Shown: piece by piece, positions 21,960 to 25,049 of the stretch
Position numbering within the stretch: position 1 is the stretch's first letter
Layout of the letters: each line of letters begins with the position of its first letter
Virus record (IMG/VR): IMGVR_UViG_3300042557_000410
Span: 1-25,049 of that record
DNA length: 25,049 bases
Direction: 5' to 3' (one strand)
DNA from: a virus
Position numbers and translations under genes: made by a program
The notes under the pieces: model-generated
Told to the model about the DNA's origin: nothing
The model's database searches: none
Seen by the model: the letters and a program-made list of their open reading frames with translations, nothing else

Positions 21960-22426
21960 GACCGACTCAAATGACCTTCTTAATCTACGGCGACCCGAAA
22001 GGCCAACCTCGTGCGAGAGCGTTTGCCCGCAAGATGGGCGCGAAGTACGTCGCGAGAATGTATGACAGCGACGTTGCCGACGATTGGAAGCGCGCGGTCA
22101 ATTTTGCGCTCGTTAAAGCGATCAATGAGCACAAGCCAGAATACAACAAGGACGGAGCGTTTGAAGTCGTTGCGACGTTCTGGATGCGACGACCAAAGTC
22201 GCACTTCAACGCCCACGGCTTCGTGAAACCATCGGCTCCAGTTAGGCACGCGCAGAAGCCGGACGCGGACAACATGGTTAAGCTCATCCTTGATCGCGTT
22301 ACGCGCACCAAGGCAATCTGGCGCGATGACTCGCAGGTGACTTACATGACGGTTGCGAAATACTGGGCGCAGAGTGAACAAGAAGTCGGTTGTAATTTTA
22401 CTTTACAGCTGTTTTCGGAGTCGTAA
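21956..22426 (+). CDS. RusA-like Holliday junction resolvase
   Basis: The 156-residue protein begins with TFLIYGDPKGQPRARAF, the RusA start with P-K-G-x-P-R-x-R, and contains KPDADNMVKLILDRVTRTKAIWRDDSQVTYMTVAKYW near residues 101-137. The Asp residues of KPDADN and WRDD are the usual catalytic acids. RusA cuts Holliday junctions at the end of recombination or before packaging. The start has a near-perfect Shine-Dalgarno site, aaggaggt at 21942-21949 with a 6-nt spacer. It closes the recombination operon before the large hairpin. Confidence 0.88.
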   Translation: MRPTQMTFLIYGDPKGQPRARAFARKMGAKYVARMYDSDVADDWKRAVNFALVKAINEHKPEYNKDGAFEVVATFWMRRPKSHFNAHGFVKPSAPVRHAQKPDADNMVKLILDRVTRTKAIWRDDSQVTYMTVAKYWAQSEQEVGCNFTLQLFSES

Positions 22427-22460
22427 CCAAAGCGAAGGCCGTGAAAAGCCTAAGACCACA

Positions 22461-22553
22461 ATGACAATTCAAACTTTAGCCAGCCAGTCGCGCAGAGGCA
22501 TTTCGTGGTGCCAATTTTCACCTGCGCGGTTGGTTGGCTTTTTGAATTTATGA
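22461..22553 (+). CDS. Possible 30-aa leader ORF through hairpin
   Basis: An ATG at 22461 opens a 30-codon frame (MTIQTLASQSRRGISW ... GFLNL) that runs through the whole large hairpin and ends at TGA 22551-22553, overlapping the ATG of the replication gene by 4 nt, exactly as most genes here are coupled. There is no Shine-Dalgarno site for it. Translation of this frame would unfold the hairpin and deliver ribosomes to the downstream start. The overlap is seen; real translation is unproven. Confidence 0.35.
   Translation: MTIQTLASQSRRGISWCQFSPARLVGFLNL
22466..22548 (+). terminator. Large hairpin / terminator-like inverted repeat before replication gene
   Basis: An 18-bp stem pairs 22478-22495 (agccagccagtcgcgcag) with 22522-22539 (ctgcgcggttggttggct), with three G-U pairs; a further 8 bp (aattcaaa at 22466-22473 with tttgaatt at 22541-22548) extend it after a small internal loop. 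A small apical hairpin (ggca/tgcc) tops it. The right arm runs into TTTTT at 22539-22543, so it looks like an intrinsic terminator. It ends just before the ATG at 22550, so it would act as an attenuator for the next gene. Other roles (operator, replication structure) are possible. Confidence 0.65.
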
Positions 22554-23449
22554 ACTGGATAAACATTCAAACCAACACTCTGCGCTCGCCAGAGTTCATC
22601 GGCTCCGACCCGATCTCTCGCGGCACTTGGCTCTCGGTGCTTGGCTACTGCTACGAGCAAGAAAACGGTGGGCTGATTACCGACTGCAAGAACTGGAAAG
22701 ACCGACAATGGCAGCAGATTTGTGGCGTCACGCGCGAGGAGATCGACGGCTCGACGCATCTCATGCAATGGCGAGATAACGACTTGCTGGTCTGGAATTA
22801 CCCCACCGAGACGGAGGACGAGATCAGGCGCAAGCGCGAAGCCGGACGCAAGGGAGGCCAAGCACGAACCCAAGCAAAGATCGAAGCAGCAAAGGCCAAC
22901 GGAGCGAAGCATAACCCAAGCACAACCCAAGCAGAACCCAAGCAGGAACCCAACGAAATAGAAAAGAAAAGAAAAGAAAAGAAAGCAGAGAGCGAGGCTT
23001 CCGCCCCGCCGCCCGCCTTTTCTCTGGAAAACGATTCCGACGATGACAAGAAACCACAAAAGCAACCCAAGCAGACCGACGCCGAATGGCTCGCCGACCT
23101 TGCGACCTCGCCAGCATACCGCGGCATCGACATTCGACGCGAGCACGCCAAGGCACTTGTCTGGGCTGCGGCCAACAAGAAAACGATGAGTCGGCGCCGT
23201 TTCGTGAATTGGATTAACAAGTGCGAGCCAACCATGGGGCAGCAAACGACCAGCGCATCAATTTCGACCTCGTTGCCAGAACCGAACGGCTGGCGCGCAT
23301 GGGTGAACGACAACGCGCCTGATTCCGTTTACGCGCGAGGCGGCACACGCGAGGGCGAGCAATGGTCGGCCTTAGACCGCACGACGCAGGACTGGCTCAC
23401 GAAGCAGACCGCGCGAGCGGAACAATTTCAGCACAGGAAACAAAACTAA
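22550..23449 (+). CDS. Replication-organiser-like protein, contains candidate origin
   Basis: Starting at ATG 22550 the protein has 299 residues. The N-terminus (TLRSPEFIGSDPISRGTWLSVLGYCYEQENGGLI) and a following helix-rich part (QWQQICGVTREEIDG) resemble the winged-helix start of phage replisome organisers and related replication-initiation proteins; then RRKREAGRKGGQARTQ is basic. The middle (about residues 105-180) is low complexity, Lys/Glu/Pro-rich. The C-terminal third contains DAEWLADLATSPAYRGIDIRRE and a Trp-rich end (GWRAWVNDNAPDSVY) that could contact a helicase loader. The call comes from layout plus iteron-like repeats in the gene, as in lambda O; no catalytic motif identifies it. 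No Shine-Dalgarno site. A further upstream in-frame GTG at 22505 is less likely because it lies in the hairpin. Confidence 0.55.
   Translation: MNWINIQTNTLRSPEFIGSDPISRGTWLSVLGYCYEQENGGLITDCKNWKDRQWQQICGVTREEIDGSTHLMQWRDNDLLVWNYPTETEDEIRRKREAGRKGGQARTQAKIEAAKANGAKHNPSTTQAEPKQEPNEIEKKRKEKKAESEASAPPPAFSLENDSDDDKKPQKQPKQTDAEWLADLATSPAYRGIDIRREHAKALVWAAANKKTMSRRRFVNWINKCEPTMGQQTTSASISTSLPEPNGWRAWVNDNAPDSVYARGGTREGEQWSALDRTTQDWLTKQTARAEQFQHRKQN
22867..23073 (+). repeat. Iteron-like direct repeats (candidate replication origin)
   Basis: The 10-mer aacccaagca occurs exactly at 22867-22876, 22913-22922, 22924-22933, 22935-22944 and 23064-23073, with a degenerate copy (aacccaacga) at 22947-22956. The middle copies are spaced 11, 11 and 12 nt. 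Exact copies lie in all three codon phases of the host gene, encoding different residues (for example NPS, TQA, PKQ), so selection is at the DNA level. This resembles the iterons of lambda ori inside gene O. Confidence 0.65.
22955..22985 (+). other. Purine-rich (GAAAA)n tract beside iterons
   Basis: Directly after the iteron cluster is a purine run with one T (22959) that contains four tandem GAAAA units at 22961-22980 and then gaaag. It encodes Lys/Glu residues. An A-rich tract next to iterons is where the lambda origin unwinds; the same role is proposed here. It also could be simple low-complexity coding. Confidence 0.5.
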
Positions 23450-23451
23450 AC

Positions 23452-24027
23452 ATGAAATCACAAAGACTAAACCAATCCGACACCATCGCCTTGCGCGCCA
23501 CGTATCAATACGCGGTTCGCAAGTCGTCAGACATCAACGAGCATCTGCCGATGCTTTCTTTTCTTGCCGAGCAATGTGATCACGTCACCGAGTTCGGCGT
23601 GAGGACAGGCGAGAGCACGCTTGCGTTCCTGCACGGGCTGCGGGGCAAGTATTCCGCGCGCCTTCGCTCCTACGACATCAACGATGATTACAACGTGAAT
23701 CAGTTTCACTCGATGACTCTGACTGACTGGGTTTTTGTTTTGGCAAGCACGCTGACCATTCCAAAGATCGAACCGACCGATTTGCTTTTCATCGACACGC
23801 TGCACAGCTACACGCAGGTCTCGCAGGAACTCGCGCTGCACGGCGACCAAGCGAAACGCTGGATTGCGTTTCACGACACCGAGACTTTCGGAACCGTAGG
23901 TGATGATCGTGGCGAAGGAATCAACAAGGCGATTCAAGAGTTTATGGCCGCAAGACCTGAGTGGCGTGTCGTGTATCACACGCATCGAAACAACGGGCTG
24001 ACCGTCATCGAGCGCGAGGTTGCCTAG
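23452..24027 (+). CDS. Class I SAM-dependent methyltransferase (Methyltransf_24-like)
   Basis: The 191-residue protein has the SAM-binding signature VTEFGVRTGESTLAFLHGL near residues 45-63, a Y-D-I-N acidic residue after the second strand near 75, DLLFIDTLHSYTQVSQELALHG near 104-125 (F-I-D-x-x-H-x-Y, typical of the Methyltransf_24 group), IAFHDTETFG near 139-148 and a C-terminal strand GLTVIERE. The acceptor is unknown; relatives often modify sugars or small molecules. ATG 23452 is preceded by aaaactaaac with no Shine-Dalgarno site. It lies next to the replication gene, though a link to the glycosyltransferases is conceivable. Confidence 0.75.
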   Translation: MKSQRLNQSDTIALRATYQYAVRKSSDINEHLPMLSFLAEQCDHVTEFGVRTGESTLAFLHGLRGKYSARLRSYDINDDYNVNQFHSMTLTDWVFVLASTLTIPKIEPTDLLFIDTLHSYTQVSQELALHGDQAKRWIAFHDTETFGTVGDDRGEGINKAIQEFMAARPEWRVVYHTHRNNGLTVIEREVA

Positions 24028-24186
24028 GGATAAGCGTTTGAAAAAAGATTGACACAAGCGCGCAAACGTCAAAGCCGAGTCCGTGGCAAAGACACTACCA
24101 ACAAAACCAAAACTGATTTCGAGCCATGCGTGGGCGAAGCACCACAAACTGTCCGCGCAAGGCCCGAAGAAAAAACAAAAACGCAA
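24028..24186 (+). other. 159-nt gap: possible N-terminal extension and TTGACA box
   Basis: Between the methyltransferase stop and the ATG at 24187 an in-frame TTG at 24049 would add 46 Lys/Arg/Thr-rich residues to the next gene (MTQARKRQSRVRGKDTTNK...). The same spot holds ttgaca at 24049-24054, a perfect -35 consensus, but no -10-like hexamer at 16-18 nt spacing is visible. I cannot decide between the two; no other feature is seen here. Confidence 0.3.
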
Positions 24187-24459
24187 ATGCCCTCCAACGG
24201 AAATCATGAACTGGAATTGAAGGAACTCGAAGCCCTGCGCTTCTCGGCCCGCGCAGCACGCGCCATCACCACGCTGGAAGTTCAGCGCAAGACGATAACG
24301 CGCGAATACGGCGAGCGCATTAAGAAGATCAAGGCCCTCATTCTTTTGCTGCAACAGCGCGAGAGCATAGGGCAACTCAGCATCGAGGGCATGGATGCCA
24401 TCGAGATCACGCCAGAACTTCGAAAGCTGATTTACAACCCAGTCGGCGACCTCTCGTGA
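24187..24459 (+). CDS. Coiled-coil hypothetical protein (90 aa)
   Basis: From ATG 24187 the product has a heptad-like helix (ELELKELEALRFSARAARAI, then TLEVQRKTITREYGERIKKIKALILLLQQRE) and a short C-terminal IEGMDAIEITPELRKLIYNP. It probably forms a coiled coil. I recognise no family. A TTG start at 24049 would lengthen it to 136 residues. It overlaps the next gene by GTGA. Confidence 0.5.
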   Translation: MPSNGNHELELKELEALRFSARAARAITTLEVQRKTITREYGERIKKIKALILLLQQRESIGQLSIEGMDAIEITPELRKLIYNPVGDLS

Positions 24460-24878
24460 TCACCTACACGATCAACCGCCAGCCTGTCTATACCGCCGTT
24501 TACGACGGCGCAAGCGACTCGGCTAAGCTCACGGCTGAGGTCATGGAGCGGCTGGTTGAGATCGAGGAGTGCGAGGTTAGAAGCGCAGCCGACCTATGCC
24601 GGCGATTGGCGACGCTAGCCGACCTATCTCCGACGATGTTTATGGTTGTCTTGCGTGTTGGGTCAGGTGATGTCAGCGCGGTCACCCAATCGTTCAGCGA
24701 GATGGCCGAGAAGACCGGACGGACGCGGCAAGCCCTGCACTACGAGTTCGGCAAGGAGGTGGCGAAGGTCGCCATCGTATTCCCTAAGCTCGCGACGCTC
24801 ATGCTCGACTACCGGCAGACCATCGACCACCACGAGGACGCGAGGAGCGACGCGGACGGATTGAAGGGCGACGCATGA
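24456..24878 (+). CDS. Helix-turn-helix-like protein (140 aa), function uncertain
   Basis: GTG start at 24456 overlaps the previous stop. The N-terminal half contains ITYTINRQPVYTAVYDGASD and helices with EIEECEVRSAADLCRRLA. Residues 84-112 (SFSEMAEKTGRTRQALHYEFGKEVAKVAIVF) have a good helix-turn-helix pattern (S-E-M-A-E-K-T-G-R-T-R-Q-A-L-H-Y). Small terminase subunits and regulators both fit such a layout; terminase genes could follow at the right edge, which would make terminase small subunit plausible, but this is not shown. The stop overlaps the next ATG. Confidence 0.5.
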   Translation: MITYTINRQPVYTAVYDGASDSAKLTAEVMERLVEIEECEVRSAADLCRRLATLADLSPTMFMVVLRVGSGDVSAVTQSFSEMAEKTGRTRQALHYEFGKEVAKVAIVFPKLATLMLDYRQTIDHHEDARSDADGLKGDA

Positions 24879-25049
24879 TGACAAGCATTAACAATAACTT
24901 GAAGGAGTGCGATACCCTAGGCAAGGGCGAGGACTGGGCAATGGCTACGGAACGCGAGCTGACGACGCTAGCCACGATGCTCCTAGGCCGCCGTCCTTTG
25001 CGATTTGGCGCGATTTGCGACGAAATGCAGGGTATGGGTGGGGGCGGGG
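24875..25049 (+). CDS. Partial gene running off the right edge
   Basis: ATG 24875 overlaps the preceding stop by ATGA and stays open to the window end, giving 58 visible residues (MMTSINNNLKECDTLGKG, then DWAMATERELTTLATMLLGRR and a Gly-rich run at the edge). aaggg lies about 8 nt upstream as a possible ribosome site. The visible helical part does not identify the product. The gggtgggggcgggg at the extreme right could be coding Gly or sequence-end noise. Confidence 0.45.
   Translation, partial: MMTSINNNLKECDTLGKGEDWAMATERELTTLATMLLGRRPLRFGAICDEMQGMGGGG

Noticed and set aside
22961-22985. Polymerase or ribosome slippage site in the GAAAA tract
   Set aside because: Runs are only four A and no alternative frame continues with meaningful content; zero frame remains open through the gene.
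22867-23073. CRISPR-like array
   Set aside because: Repeats are only 10 nt, spacing 1-2 nt in the cluster, and lie in a coding gene; iterons explain them better.
22469-23245. Long - strand open frame (258 codons) opposite the replication gene
   Set aside because: It is a shadow of the GC-biased, repetitive + strand gene; its product is low complexity and it has no promoter or ribosome site.
1-25049. tRNA genes, integrase, attachment site or repressor
   Set aside because: Searched by eye for cloverleaf-type patterns, tyrosine/serine recombinase motifs and divergent promoters; none seen, though an eye search is not exhaustive.

Overview
The window is a segment of a tailed-phage genome (Caudoviricetes, siphovirus-type, lambda/HK97-like virion architecture), either a free phage or a prophage part. 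Every supported gene is on the + strand and packing is very dense, with about nineteen 4-nt ATGA/GTGA stop-start overlaps. I see no tRNA, rRNA, integrase, IS element or CRISPR array. The lambda-like tail genes and the exonuclease VIII-like, RecT-like and RusA-like proteins fit a phage of a bacterium, probably Gram-negative, but the host cannot be named from the sequence. Both ends are cut inside open reading frames.

Layout. (1) 3-3035: the C-terminal part of a tail fibre with an intramolecular chaperone (Peptidase S74-type) domain, two small genes including a possible beta-helix protein, then three membrane-protein genes that look like a holin/lysis group. (2) 3063-5412: head genes, namely prohead protease with a scaffold-like tail, DUF2190-like decoration protein and major capsid protein, closed by a strong intrinsic terminator. 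(3) 5462-7488: two tandem glycosyltransferase-like genes inside the head-tail module. (4) 7491-16544: neck and tail genes, namely stopper-like, neck-like, tail terminator, tail tube, gpG/gpGT chaperones with a visible -1 frameshift site, short tape measure, distal tail and hub-like proteins, a tail peptidase, a gpJ-like tip protein with Fn3-like domains and a small protein. (5) 16537-19046: metallophosphoesterase, small DNA-binding-like proteins, an isolated 71-aa gene between hairpins, a muralytic enzyme with a signal peptide (probable endolysin), and a protein with an SSB-like acidic C-terminus. (6) 19196-22426: recombination operon of RecT-like annealing protein, small genes, RecE/exonuclease VIII-like nuclease and RusA-like resolvase. 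(7) 22461-25049: a large hairpin with a possible leader ORF, then a replication-organiser-like gene containing DNA-level direct repeats next to a purine tract (candidate replication origin), a methyltransferase, and small genes running off the edge.

The most interesting signals are: the iteron-like repeat set inside the replication gene, conserved in all three codon phases; the long hairpin plus leader ORF abutting that gene's start; the A AAA AAC frameshift site with a two-tier stem-loop; the glycosyltransferase pair inside the virion module; and a contrast between early genes, many with good Shine-Dalgarno sites, and late genes that mostly have none and often start in an AAC-ATG context. 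Terminase and portal genes are absent between the fibre/lysis block and the protease, so the packaging genes must lie outside the window, perhaps just beyond its right edge.
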